DNA from: Minisyncoccota bacterium
GTDB lineage: Bacteria > Patescibacteriota > Microgenomatia > UBA1400 > PJMF01
Assembly: GCA_018657765.1 (NCBI GenBank)
Contig: JABHWM010000016.1
Span: forward strand, 1-39,076
Reading direction: 5' to 3'
DNA: 39,076 nucleotides
Part shown: positions 16,061 to 24,270 of the stretch, piece after piece
How the letters are laid out: every line of letters begins with the position of its first letter
How positions within the stretch are numbered: the first letter of the stretch is position 1
Notes under the pieces: generated by a model
What the model was told of the DNA's origin: nothing
Seen by the model: only the letters and a program-made list of their open reading frames with translations
Databases searched by the model: none
Program-made: the position numbers and the translations under genes

Positions 16061-16093
16061 CTTTGGTAATTATCTGTGGTAATTACTATATAT

Positions 16094-16171
16094 GGTGGCT
16101 GTAGCTCAGCTGGTTAGAGCGCCGCTCTGTGAAAGCGGAGGTCGCGGGTTCAAATTCCGTCAGCCACCCCA
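16094..16171 (+). tRNA. tRNA-His (anticodon GUG)
   Basis: The cloverleaf has acceptor GTGGCTG/CAGCCAC, anticodon loop C-T-G-T-G-A-A, an encoded G-1 at 16094 opposite discriminator C (16168), as histidyl-tRNA synthetase requires, and CCA encoded at 16169-16171. The T-stem is odd: the normally invariant G53-C61 pair is G-T, and a second G-T closes the other end of that stem. It lies 33 bases after tRNA-Arg and 13 bases before the ATP-grasp start. Confidence 0.95.
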
Positions 16172-16184
16172 AAGAAAGATTATT

Positions 16185-17090
16185 ATGAAAAAAATCGCTG
16201 TCTTTTTTAACTCTCCAGAAAAAATGTCCTATCCTTTTAATAAAAAGGAGTATTGGATTGCTTATCAGGAACTAGACCAAGAAATTAAAAAACTAGGAGC
16301 AGAATTTTATGTTGTAAGAGCTCAAGAGACATATCTTGGAAACTCAAAGTTTTCAAAAAGTTGGCAGTTTGAGAATAATGAGTTAATAGAAACAGGCGCT
16401 ATCCAAGCAGATGTTTTATATCAAAAAGGTGATTTTATTACTGATGGAAAAATTACTTTATCAAATTCTTTAGAGCTTGATGATATCTGTACTGATAAAT
16501 GGAAAACTTACCAGTTACTTGAAAAGTTTTGTCCTTTAACTTTGATAGCCCAAAACGATCGAGAATTTGCAAAAGCAATCGATCAAATAAAAACAGAAAA
16601 AATTGTGATTAAACCTCAAGATCAAGAGGAGGGAAGAGGCGTTTATATTGGAAACAGAAAATATATAGAGTCTGTTCCCAAAGAATACCCTATTCTAATT
16701 CAAGAATTCATAGACTCTAGCATGGGAATTCCTGGGATTGTTGAGGGAATACATGACTTTAGAGTGGCTGTTATGAATAGTAAAATTTTATATACTTTTG
16801 TTAGAACTCCACCACAGGGAAAATTAATGGCAAATATTGCTTTGGGTGGAACAGTGAAAATTATTGAGGAGCAAGAACTTCCAAAGGAAATTAAGAAATT
16901 TATTATAGATGTTGATAAAAAATTATCTCAATTTGGTGATAGGTTTTATGGAATAGATTTTGCTTATACACCTCAAGGAATTAGAATTATTGAGCTTAAT
17001 TCAAGGCTAGGATTGCCATATATGGATACTACATTATTTTCTAATTTCAAGAAAAAATTAACTCAATATTTAATGTCTTTGAAAAAATAA
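16185..17090 (+). CDS. RimK/glutathione-synthetase-like ATP-grasp ligase
   Basis: This 301-residue ATP-grasp protein has a preATP-grasp half (M-K-K-I-A-V-F-F-N-S-P start, ~1-115), the nucleotide loop I-V-I-K-P-Q-D-Q-E-E-G-R-G-V (with glutamates where a glycine-rich loop is usual), D-F-R-V-A-V-M-N, and the catalytic I-I-E-L-N-S-R-L-G-L-P. Such enzymes ligate an amino acid or peptide carboxylate to an amine with ATP; the substrate cannot be deduced. The frame is open upstream through the tRNA-His, but the real start is ATG 16185, preceded by the Shine-Dalgarno-like AAAGAAAG. The gene is probably co-transcribed with the two tRNAs. It is a distant paralogue of the ligase at 2710-3990 and has no retropepsin tail. 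Confidence 0.85.
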   Translation: MKKIAVFFNSPEKMSYPFNKKEYWIAYQELDQEIKKLGAEFYVVRAQETYLGNSKFSKSWQFENNELIETGAIQADVLYQKGDFITDGKITLSNSLELDDICTDKWKTYQLLEKFCPLTLIAQNDREFAKAIDQIKTEKIVIKPQDQEEGRGVYIGNRKYIESVPKEYPILIQEFIDSSMGIPGIVEGIHDFRVAVMNSKILYTFVRTPPQGKLMANIALGGTVKIIEEQELPKEIKKFIIDVDKKLSQFGDRFYGIDFAYTPQGIRIIELNSRLGLPYMDTTLFSNFKKKLTQYLMSLKK

Positions 17091-17147
17091 ATTGAGTGCT
17101 TTTGTAAGTATTTTCTAATGAAATTTGGTAGATTATTTGTATCAGTA

Positions 17148-17156
17148 TGATATACT
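17148..17156 (+). promoter_or_regulatory. Extended -10 element before the small membrane peptide gene
   Basis: TGA-TATACT ends 10 bases before the ATG at 17167, giving a leader of only a few bases. No convincing -35 is visible. Confidence 0.4.
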
Positions 17157-17166
17157 TCCTCAACAT

Positions 17167-17307
17167 ATGAAAGAAAACTTTAATAAAAGTTCCTTTTTAG
17201 AAGCAGATAAAAAAATGACTAAAAATGTTGTCCTTTTTGCTTTATTTTCAATAATTGCGGCTAGTGGTAGCTGTTATTTAGTTAACTTAATAGATCTAGC
17301 TCCGTAA
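17167..17307 (+). CDS. Possible 46-residue single-pass membrane peptide
   Basis: An ATG at 17167 opens 46 codons ending in TAA. The N-terminal half is charged and polar, followed by one hydrophobic helix (V-V-L-F-A-L-F-S-I-I-A-A-S-G-S-C-Y-L-V). There is no Shine-Dalgarno site, but an extended -10 lies just upstream, as for other predicted leaderless genes here. It could be a real small membrane protein or a chance frame; the clean hydrophobic segment and promoter favour a gene modestly. Convergent with the large gene that ends at 17318. Confidence 0.42.
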   Translation: MKENFNKSSFLEADKKMTKNVVLFALFSIIAASGSCYLVNLIDLAP

Positions 17308-17317
17308 TTTTAATAGA

Positions 17318-20300
17318 TTATAATTTTATTGTTTCTATATTTATTACTTGTTTTTCTACTTTTATCTTCAAAAAAGAGTTAGTTTCATTTTTTTCAAGAT
17401 CTTCAATAGATTGTTTATCTTTAGCAACTAAATCTACATTGTTTGGCAGTCTTTCACGAAGTTCATTTATTCTTTTCTCTGGCTGAGCAGTGCCAAAAAT
17501 AATCTGGAAATTAACTTGATTATATTTTTCTAGGTGTTTAGGGAAATCATCTGCAAACCAGAAATTATCAGGATGTTTATCTAGCCATTCCGGGTTATCA
17601 CTGATAATAAAAACATTTTTTATTTCTGGATGTTTTTCCAGTTGTAAAAGAGTGTCATAGAGAAAAATATTTTGGGCTGGATTATTGTGATGGTAACCAG
17701 CATCAAGAGTAATAAACCAGTTTTCACCAACTTCGAATAATTGATGCCGTGGTCCAAAATTAGTGTGTTTTTGACTGTTATAGTGGCTCAGAACAGAGAC
17801 AATTGGAGCCTTTATATATGGATCGAGTCTTTGTAGAAACATTTTTCCAGAATTTTCTTCTCTTTTTTCTTGAGTATCCCCTACTACAAATATTAAGTCT
17901 GATTCTTGAGAAATTATTTGCTGTTGAGTTTGTTTTTTTATTTCAGAAAGATAACTGGGTTGTCCAAGATCACTAACTATTTCATTATTAATAACTAAGA
18001 AACTAAAATTATCTTTATCAGTTTTTAGAGGATCTTTATTCCATGATTCTGGTTGAGTAGGAATTATAACTTCTTCTGTAAGAAGTTCATAATAATCACA
18101 TTCATGTCGACAATCTATATCCCTGAGTTTAATTCCAAATTTATTTTTATATTCTTCAAAAGCTTGTTGGCTATTAGTTGTCTGAGTAACGTTGGCATTA
18201 GTAATAAAGAGTCTTTGATCTGGATTTTGAGTTAGTGATTCTTTATGTGTTGCTAAGTTCTCAGTCGTAAGTGGTGAAATTTGGTAACCGTCTTTTCCAT
18301 AAAGATCAAATAAAGCTGGTTCAATAGTAGTCAGTAAAGTAGGTTCTAAATGATCTATAGAGTTATTACCAGGTAAGTATCTGTTAGCCCTTCTAATAGC
18401 GACAAAGCTACTTGGTTGGTAAGTATCACGGAAGCTCGCAAGAATGCTGCTAGTCATATTGATAAAGTATTGAACTAGCCCCAGATGGACTAAAGTAATA
18501 AATAATAAACCAAGGTTAATTATTTTGGAAATACTTTTGGGTTTAGTTTTGAAAGAAAAATTATTGATGAAAAGTAAGATTAGAAAGAGCCATAAATTAG
18601 CAGGGCTAGATTTTGTTGGCAACATATAGACACTAGGTGTTGTAAAAATAATTAGTAAAAATAAGAATCTAAAAATAGCGCTATTAGTGAATTTTTTTAT
18701 TAATGAGTCTAATAAAACAGCAGAGCCAATTATTAAAATTAGATTAGCAAAATAGAAAATTGCTGGTTGATGAGAAAGAGTATAAAAAGGAAGTAGATAA
18801 AGACTATAAACAAGACCAGTTCCTAGCTGATATTTATCAGTGCAGTTTGTCCACGATCCACTATCAAATAAGCACTTTGTTGTAGCTACATATTTTGCTT
18901 GGTTTTCACTAAGTGCAAAACTTTTTACCAAGCTATATTCAGTGAATGGTTGTTTATGTACGAGTAGAATTAAGAACACTCCAGAAATCACTAAAGGCCA
19001 AAACTTTTTCCACCAATTGTGAATATTTATAAATCTTAGTTTTTCTTTTTCTGTGACTATTTTTTTATTTATCAAAGAATAATTTTTGATGGTTAGACCA
19101 GCTATAGCCCAATAAGTAAAAGCTACTTTTGATGCAGAGAAAACATCAATGATCAGAGCATTAATAAATATTCCGATAGTGCTGGCTATAAAACCAACGG
19201 TCAGTGCTTGGTCCAGATTATTTTTCGGTAGTTTTAGTAGTAATGTTTTTATTATCAAAACAATCAAGCTAAAGAAAGCAATAAATCCTAATAATCCAGT
19301 CTCTCCTAAAACTCTGAGAAAGTTATTATCTGTGCTATCTGCTTCTACAAATTCATCTCCAGTTTTATTAAGAGTGGCATAACCTTTGCCAGTAAAAGGA
19401 TTTGTACTAAAGCTATTTAGAGCGTTGGGCCAGAGGGTATCAAGGCGAATCCCCATAGATAAACCATATTTGCGAGCATTGGCAGACCAGGTTTCATCTA
19501 GTAGGCCTTCTACATCCACCGGGGTTTGATAACCAGCTGGTCTCAAGAATGGTGCATATTTATATAAGGTAGGTTTCTGCCACATCCATAGACCACCAAT
19601 AACTGATCCCAAAACTAAAACACCAGTGAGAATACTAATGAGGCTAGATTTTATTAGGCCCCATTTTTGATAAAGGCTGTACCAAAATATTCCAGCAATA
19701 GAAATCAAAGTTGCTGCCAAAGAAATCTTAGAATCAGTTTCTTTTAGTAGCCAAAAACCACCTAGAATACTTACTCCCAACCATAATTTCATTAAAAGTT
19801 TTTTTGATCTTAGAGCCCAAGCAGACATGATTGGTAAGATAATTACCAGGTAGGCTGCTAGATCATAGTGGCCACCAAAAGTAGAATGAAGTTTTGTGGT
19901 AGGAGCTAGAATAAGAGCCTCACCTTTGCTGAATTCTCTATTCATAGTAGAAAATGCCGGAAACTGCATGTATCTCTGGCCGACTCCATAGATAAAAATA
20001 AGATTAAGAACTACTACTAATGTAGTGAGCATAATTTTAATATGTTGCTTATTTTTGATAGAAGCATGAAAAATTAAAAACAAAGAAAAGTATTCTAGGT
20101 ATCTAAAATAATGCAAGATACTTTTACTAAGATGTACAAAGTAAGGTGGAATTGTTTGTTGAAGACCTATGGCAATAATTAGTGAGACTAGACCTATTAA
20201 AGCATAGCTAATAATCAAGAAATGGAAACTAGTTCTCCATTCTATTTTTTTTCTGAGTAACTGAACAAACCAGACCAGACTTGTTCCAAGGACCAGTAAA

Positions 20301-20452
20301 TCTTCTAATCTAATTCTGACTAGATAACCTGGGATAGCTTCGGCTAGAGGAATCTTGGGATAAAGTGGAATGAAAACCAGTAAAAAAAGACTGAGGGCAA
20401 ACAGTCCATGTTCATCAAACCAAGTTGAAATTTTTTTTCTAAGAGTAGTCAT
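17318..20452 (-). CDS. O-antigen-ligase-like polytopic protein with a degenerate metallophosphoesterase-like tail
   Basis: The protein has 1044 residues in three parts. Residues ~1-455 hold about 11 helices with an outside loop and G-E-T-G-L-L-G-F, typical of Wzy/O-antigen ligase-like glycan polymerases or ligases. Residues ~480-665 form a second block of helices reminiscent of the GT-C membrane half. Residues ~816-1030 are soluble and alternate strand and helix like a calcineurin-type phosphoesterase: V-V-G-D-T-Q (856-861), L-S-H-Y-N (888-892), T-L-D-A-G (915-919), I-S-D-N-P (950-954), F-G-T-A-Q (986-990) occupy the places of GDxx, GNHD, LDSG, HxP and GHTH, but most metal ligands are lost. 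It probably acts in cell-surface glycan assembly; the tail assignment is tentative. A TTGTTC-N17-TATTCT promoter precedes it. Confidence 0.72.
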   Translation of the reverse strand: MTTLRKKISTWFDEHGLFALSLFLLVFIPLYPKIPLAEAIPGYLVRIRLEDLLVLGTSLVWFVQLLRKKIEWRTSFHFLIISYALIGLVSLIIAIGLQQTIPPYFVHLSKSILHYFRYLEYFSLFLIFHASIKNKQHIKIMLTTLVVVLNLIFIYGVGQRYMQFPAFSTMNREFSKGEALILAPTTKLHSTFGGHYDLAAYLVIILPIMSAWALRSKKLLMKLWLGVSILGGFWLLKETDSKISLAATLISIAGIFWYSLYQKWGLIKSSLISILTGVLVLGSVIGGLWMWQKPTLYKYAPFLRPAGYQTPVDVEGLLDETWSANARKYGLSMGIRLDTLWPNALNSFSTNPFTGKGYATLNKTGDEFVEADSTDNNFLRVLGETGLLGFIAFFSLIVLIIKTLLLKLPKNNLDQALTVGFIASTIGIFINALIIDVFSASKVAFTYWAIAGLTIKNYSLINKKIVTEKEKLRFINIHNWWKKFWPLVISGVFLILLVHKQPFTEYSLVKSFALSENQAKYVATTKCLFDSGSWTNCTDKYQLGTGLVYSLYLLPFYTLSHQPAIFYFANLILIIGSAVLLDSLIKKFTNSAIFRFLFLLIIFTTPSVYMLPTKSSPANLWLFLILLFINNFSFKTKPKSISKIINLGLLFITLVHLGLVQYFINMTSSILASFRDTYQPSSFVAIRRANRYLPGNNSIDHLEPTLLTTIEPALFDLYGKDGYQISPLTTENLATHKESLTQNPDQRLFITNANVTQTTNSQQAFEEYKNKFGIKLRDIDCRHECDYYELLTEEVIIPTQPESWNKDPLKTDKDNFSFLVINNEIVSDLGQPSYLSEIKKQTQQQIISQESDLIFVVGDTQEKREENSGKMFLQRLDPYIKAPIVSVLSHYNSQKHTNFGPRHQLFEVGENWFITLDAGYHHNNPAQNIFLYDTLLQLEKHPEIKNVFIISDNPEWLDKHPDNFWFADDFPKHLEKYNQVNFQIIFGTAQPEKRINELRERLPNNVDLVAKDKQSIEDLEKNETNSFLKIKVEKQVINIETIKL

Positions 20453-20462
20453 TTATTTATTT

Positions 20463-20491
20463 AGAATATCCCATTTATAAATCTGGAACAA
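20463..20491 (-). promoter_or_regulatory. Promoter of the O-antigen-ligase-like gene
   Basis: On the minus strand TTGTTC (20486-20491), 17-base spacer, TATTCT (20463-20468), which ends 10 bases before the ATG. The predicted leader is about 3 bases. Confidence 0.55.
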
Positions 20492-20506
20492 GACTACCCT
20501 ACTGAT

Positions 20507-21745
20507 TTAATCTAAATTTTTTATTATCACCTTTGGTGAAAGGCCTTTATCTGCAATTTTATAGTATTTATTGGTTTCTATATCATAGAGCCAAATGCTT
20601 GAGTTTTCCGTCTGTTCTTTTAGAGTATTTTTATTTGGAGAAATTTTACTAGTATCCATGATTTGATAACTAATAAATTTATTATTATTGGAAAGTGATA
20701 GATTTGACTTAGCCATAAAACTAGTTCCGTCATTAGTAAGCCTCTTGATGAGTTCTCCAGTTTTGGAAACCATATAAAGATCAGTCTCTACTCCATTCCA
20801 AGTATATTTAGAAGCATTTTGGCTATTTCGTAGATAATAAATATTTTTGTCAGTAACGACCATATCGCTTGGAGCATCATTCGTGAGGTATTTTCTTTCG
20901 CCATTTATTTCTTGTTCAAAAATTCCCTGAGTAGCTTTTTTAGACCCAGTTACCTCTGTCCATTCATATCGATGCCCATAGAGTTTATTTTCTACAGATT
21001 CTTTAATAGTATCTGTTAGACCCATGTGTGAAGCCCCATATCCTTGGCAGTCATCTGGAATCTCTGAATCAGTATTAATATTGATGGCACACAGAGAAAC
21101 ACCTTCATATCCTCTACCGACAGTTAGGTTTTCTTCATCTATCCAGATTCCCATTACTAGAGATCCAAAATGGTTTTCTTCAGAAATTATTAATTCTGGT
21201 TCTGATTCCCCATCCCAAACATATAGTTCTTGGGCAATCTTTTGGGGACCGACATCCTGTTTTTCATTAGGATCATAGTGACTAATAACATAGGCAAGTT
21301 TAGATCCAGAAGGAGAAACCAAGAATGAGAGCACTGAGGCATTATCTTCTTTAACACTCCAGACTTCTTTTTTGTTTTCCATATCAAAAACCATTAAGCC
21401 AAACTCAGTTCCCATCATTTTGTTTTCGCCTGCTGCATCTCTATAGACAAGCCAGTTGTGATCAAATCCCATGAAGTTATATTTTGAGTTGAAATAATAA
21501 TGTTTTTCACTGTCAAAATCCATTTCTACTATTTTTTCTGGAGTAGTATTTTTATTACTAATTTTGTAGATACCGTCTGTTCTGTAGAAATAAATATCAG
21601 CTTGTTGTTTAGTTTCTTTTTCCACTGAAGGTTCTTTTTCTATTGAATTTTTATTTTCGGCAACTAACCAACCGGCCCAAGAAGATCCAGCAATTATTAA
21701 TATTAAAGTAATGATTAAAGGAATTATTTTTAGTTGTTTTTTCAT
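20507..21745 (-). CDS. Membrane-anchored beta-propeller-like (TolB/PD40) protein
   Basis: This 412-residue protein has one N-terminal membrane anchor (~7-27) and an extracytoplasmic domain of repeated four-strand units with motifs such as S-P-S-G-S-K-L-A-Y-V and S-N-N-N-K-F-I-S-Y-Q, typical of TolB/PD40-like blades. No catalytic motif is visible; these folds usually bind proteins or ligands. Its ATG overlaps the stop of the upstream gene in an ATGA, so the two are translationally coupled and probably work together at the cell surface. The exact role is unknown. Confidence 0.75.
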   Translation of the reverse strand: MKKQLKIIPLIITLILIIAGSSWAGWLVAENKNSIEKEPSVEKETKQQADIYFYRTDGIYKISNKNTTPEKIVEMDFDSEKHYYFNSKYNFMGFDHNWLVYRDAAGENKMMGTEFGLMVFDMENKKEVWSVKEDNASVLSFLVSPSGSKLAYVISHYDPNEKQDVGPQKIAQELYVWDGESEPELIISEENHFGSLVMGIWIDEENLTVGRGYEGVSLCAININTDSEIPDDCQGYGASHMGLTDTIKESVENKLYGHRYEWTEVTGSKKATQGIFEQEINGERKYLTNDAPSDMVVTDKNIYYLRNSQNASKYTWNGVETDLYMVSKTGELIKRLTNDGTSFMAKSNLSLSNNNKFISYQIMDTSKISPNKNTLKEQTENSSIWLYDIETNKYYKIADKGLSPKVIIKNLD

Positions 21746-23658
21746 TGAGTGATTTCTCCAATTAATCTATTTGGAAGCATATCCTGAATAGTTATTACTT
21801 CCTCTATAGGTGAAATGCTATCTCCATTAATTGTAAATTGTTTTACTGTGGCACAGTCTTTTTGTTTGCCGCACTGGTCATAATCATTCGCAAATTGAAA
21901 AGTGTCATTTCCGATATAAGTGACGGTTGTATCTCTAATGCTAAAGTCTTTGTAGTTTTTGAATTGTGATTTTAGGTTTATATCCAAGATTTTGGTTTCT
22001 TCTTTGTTACTAAAGTTAAGAACTTTTACAAGACCATCGTTTTGGGACATAAAAATATATTTTTCATCATAAGAGAAATTATCAAAGCTAAAGGAATTAA
22101 ATTCCATTTCACCGATCTGTTTTAATTCTTCTGATGCTAGATCATAGATAAAAAGACCATCGCTATATGCCGTAGCAGTACATGTTTGGAATGGTTCAGT
22201 ATCACCTGGGTCGCAAGGCTCTTCGTGAGAGAATGGGCCTTTGAATACAATTCTGTCATGAGCAACATACCCTCCACCATAAAATCCTCTAGGCATAATT
22301 GGTAGTTTTTTGATAGTTAAGGTATTACCATCACAAGAGGCAGTAAAGAATCTATTTTGTTCTGAGCCAACTCTTCCATAAATAAGGGCATGAGTGTCAT
22401 TTTGGAATCTAGCTGCTATAGCATCATAAGGATATGAAGAATTGTGCATTTTGATAGGATCATTATTAAAACGGAGCATTTGTCGACCGCATGTGTCATC
22501 TGTGGTCTGGAAATAAGCGCCGTCATGTCCACCATAAACAATTGATTTACCGCTTGGTGAAATTACATAGTAACTATCATCTGGAGCTACGATTTGATCA
22601 TAAATTTTTTCTGAAGCTCCACCATAGCCAGTAAGTGGATTGTATTTATAAAAAGTGCCATCTTTTACATAAAAAATTGAGTTATTACGAATCTCGAATT
22701 TCTTGGGAAAATTATTTGAACTTCCAATACTGCTGGAAGAAAAGCGAATATTTTTTTCTGGGTCATATAGTACTAGTTGTCTACTTTGAATAGCGACTAG
22801 TTTCCTGGGTTTGTATTCTCTGAGGCCGATGGCAATAATAGAACCATCTGGATCTATTTCTAGGTCTTGCCACTTAGTAGGTAGCAGGCCAGTTGAATTA
22901 TCTGTTGCAGAAATTATGTCGTAATATTTTTGACCATAGAAGTGTTTATTCTCATTATAGTTTTGATCAAGATAATTAGGAATTACATAATAAGTAACTT
23001 CGAATTCTCCATCATCTAAGCCATTGATTTTGATAACACCTTCACCATCTGTTTCAAAACTAGAAAAAGGAATTTCCTCTCCTTTTCTTCTAATATTAAG
23101 ACCAACGCTATCTCTACTTGTTTCCCAGTTACTTCTTTCTCCATCATTGTTTGTATCGAACCAAAATTCAAAACGAACAGATCCTGTCGTGACTTCTTCA
23201 CTATCGCTCCCGAATTTCTCATAAAGAACTTGCCCGAGGCTTATTTCTTCTGCAGACTGATCTGATTGTGGGAGATTATTGCTACGAGATTTGAGGTAAT
23301 ATCCAACAGAAAAAAAGAAGATAGCTACTAGAAGAGCCCCAAAAAGCCAAAGAATAGTTTTAAGGATTTGTTGTTTCCTTTTTTTATCGTCCCCAAAGAG
23401 GTTTGTTTTGAAGATGGGTTCAGTTTTTTGTTGGGGGGTAGGTGACGTTTCAACGTTAAGCTCTAGATTGGGTGTATGTGATTTCTGAGGTAAGTCTTTA
23501 GAGATGGGCTGAGCGGAGCTTGTATTATTATTTTGTTTTATAGGTGGGTTGGAATCAATTTTATGATTAGATTTATTTTTTTCAGATCTTCTGGAAGGAT
23601 CTAAATGTTTTTTAGTTTTATTGAAAATAGAATAGTTAGAACGTTGGAATGAATCCAT
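21742..23658 (-). CDS. Single-pass membrane protein with an EF-hand-type loop and beta-propeller-like domain
   Basis: This 638-residue protein has a disordered, Q/N/P-rich cytoplasmic segment (~1-95), a membrane helix (100-121) and an extracytoplasmic part. Residues 168-179 read D-T-N-N-D-G-E-R-S-N-W-E, a complete 12-residue EF-hand-like calcium loop, inside a small beta domain resembling SdrD-B/Cna-B-type repeats (to ~225). Residues ~265-620 contain propeller-like blades with S-P-S-G-K-S-I-V-Y-G-G and several cysteines that could form disulfides. It ends with TGA in the ATGA overlap with the next, similar gene. TATAAT ends 7 bases before its ATG, predicting a leaderless two-gene mRNA. Function is unknown; surface sensing or adhesion is plausible. 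Confidence 0.75.
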   Translation of the reverse strand: MDSFQRSNYSIFNKTKKHLDPSRRSEKNKSNHKIDSNPPIKQNNNTSSAQPISKDLPQKSHTPNLELNVETSPTPQQKTEPIFKTNLFGDDKKRKQQILKTILWLFGALLVAIFFFSVGYYLKSRSNNLPQSDQSAEEISLGQVLYEKFGSDSEEVTTGSVRFEFWFDTNNDGERSNWETSRDSVGLNIRRKGEEIPFSSFETDGEGVIKINGLDDGEFEVTYYVIPNYLDQNYNENKHFYGQKYYDIISATDNSTGLLPTKWQDLEIDPDGSIIAIGLREYKPRKLVAIQSRQLVLYDPEKNIRFSSSSIGSSNNFPKKFEIRNNSIFYVKDGTFYKYNPLTGYGGASEKIYDQIVAPDDSYYVISPSGKSIVYGGHDGAYFQTTDDTCGRQMLRFNNDPIKMHNSSYPYDAIAARFQNDTHALIYGRVGSEQNRFFTASCDGNTLTIKKLPIMPRGFYGGGYVAHDRIVFKGPFSHEEPCDPGDTEPFQTCTATAYSDGLFIYDLASEELKQIGEMEFNSFSFDNFSYDEKYIFMSQNDGLVKVLNFSNKEETKILDINLKSQFKNYKDFSIRDTTVTYIGNDTFQFANDYDQCGKQKDCATVKQFTINGDSISPIEEVITIQDMLPNRLIGEITQ

Positions 23659-23665
23659 GTTAGAT

Positions 23666-23671
23666 ATTATA
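23666..23671 (-). promoter_or_regulatory. Consensus -10 of the propeller-gene pair, leaderless
   Basis: TATAAT on the minus strand ends 7 bases before the ATG at 23658; a TTGCTT lies 18 bases further upstream. Confidence 0.65.
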
Positions 23672-23708
23672 TGTTGTTTGGGAGTAGAAAAGCAACTAAA
23701 TCAAATAT

Positions 23709-23849
23709 CTAGATGCCGCCGCCTTCATCATCATCTGGATTGGGATAGTCATCTGGTCCCCACCCTTCGATTTTTAGATCATTAGGATCTCTTTTATCTG
23801 GTTTTCTCCAGGATGAAGCTTCTGGTGGTGCAAATTTATTTTCACTCAT
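23709..23849 (-). CDS. 46-residue acidic peptide, unknown function
   Basis: This short frame has the best Shine-Dalgarno site in the neighbourhood: AAAGGAG seven bases before the ATG on the minus strand. The peptide starts M-S-E-N-K-F-A-P-P-E, is rich in D, P, W and K, has no hydrophobic segment and ends in an aspartate run followed by G-G-G-I. It lies 44 bases after the gene at 23894-24169 and is probably co-transcribed with it. I recognise no family. It could be a small binding protein, an inhibitor or a precursor peptide; nothing here decides this. Confidence 0.65.
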   Translation of the reverse strand: MSENKFAPPEASSWRKPDKRDPNDLKIEGWGPDDYPNPDDDEGGGI

Positions 23850-23893
23850 ATATATCTCCTTTATAGATTTATATTAGTAAATAATATTATGTA

Positions 23894-24169
23894 TTATACA
23901 ACTTCTTCTTCTTTTTCTACTGGTAAGAGATGAGCAGCTGTTATCCAGCCGGAAAATGGTCCAATAGAGTCTTTAAGTTTTACTTTTTGAGAGTGACCGG
24001 TAAATTTACGTTCACCGGTAGGGACAGCTAAGATGTCTGTGATTGTTAAGATATCTTCTGGATGTGCAGATTTAGGCCAGGTTACTTCATCACCTACTTT
24101 ATAGATGTGAACTGTGGCTGGGTCAAATTCTGGCAGAGGTTCTTGTTTTGGCCTAGGATCTCTTTCCAT
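23894..24169 (-). CDS. Small cytoplasmic protein, possibly SH3-like beta-barrel
   Basis: The 91-residue protein has a proline- and charge-rich start, then a beta-rich core: V-G-D-E-V-T-W-P-K near residue 27, I-L-T-I-T-D-I-L, S-Q-K-V-K-L-K-D and S-G-W-I-T-A-A-H-L-L-P-V near the end, followed by an acidic tail. The spacing resembles small SH3-like or KOW-like barrels where a short loop 'GDEV' starts the first strand, but I cannot assign a family. An extended -10 TGATATAAT ends 8 bases before the ATG. The 46-residue peptide follows in the same direction. Confidence 0.68.
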   Translation of the reverse strand: MERDPRPKQEPLPEFDPATVHIYKVGDEVTWPKSAHPEDILTITDILAVPTGERKFTGHSQKVKLKDSIGPFSGWITAAHLLPVEKEEEVV

Positions 24170-24177
24170 ATGCTCTT

Positions 24178-24183
24178 ATTATA
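24178..24183 (-). promoter_or_regulatory. Extended -10 promoter, leaderless, for the 91-residue protein
   Basis: TGA-TATAAT on the minus strand ends 8 bases before the ATG at 24169. It lies just after the terminator of the preceding transcription unit (24218-24245). Confidence 0.65.
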
Positions 24184-24217
24184 TCAAAATAGGGTAAAAA
24201 AGGCGCTGTAGACGTGA

Positions 24218-24245
24218 AAAGAGCACTCCCTGAGGAGTGCTCTTT
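24218..24245 (-). terminator. Strong intrinsic terminator of the 183-residue gene
   Basis: A perfect 12-bp stem (AAAGAGCACTCC / GGAGTGCTCTTT) with a 4-base loop is followed on the minus strand by a short T run. It lies about 25 bases after the stop at 24271. Confidence 0.9.
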
Positions 24246-24270
24246 CGCATTGTTTGAAACGGTGAGGGGT

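Noticed and set aside
16092..16184. Reading frame of the ATP-grasp gene open back to an ATG at 16092
   Set aside because: These codons lie inside the tRNA-His gene; ATG 16185 has a Shine-Dalgarno-like AAAGAAAG and matches the usual start of the fold.
21742..21745. Recoding of TGA as an amino acid, as in some candidate-phylum bacteria
   Set aside because: TGA ends the 638-residue gene in a standard ATGA overlap with the next start, and no large frame here needs TGA read-through.
23709..23849. 46-residue peptide as a Pup/ubiquitin-like tag because of its G-G-G-I end
   Set aside because: Length, missing C-terminal E/Q after GG, and lack of a coiled-coil do not fit Pup, and it lacks the size of a ubiquitin fold.
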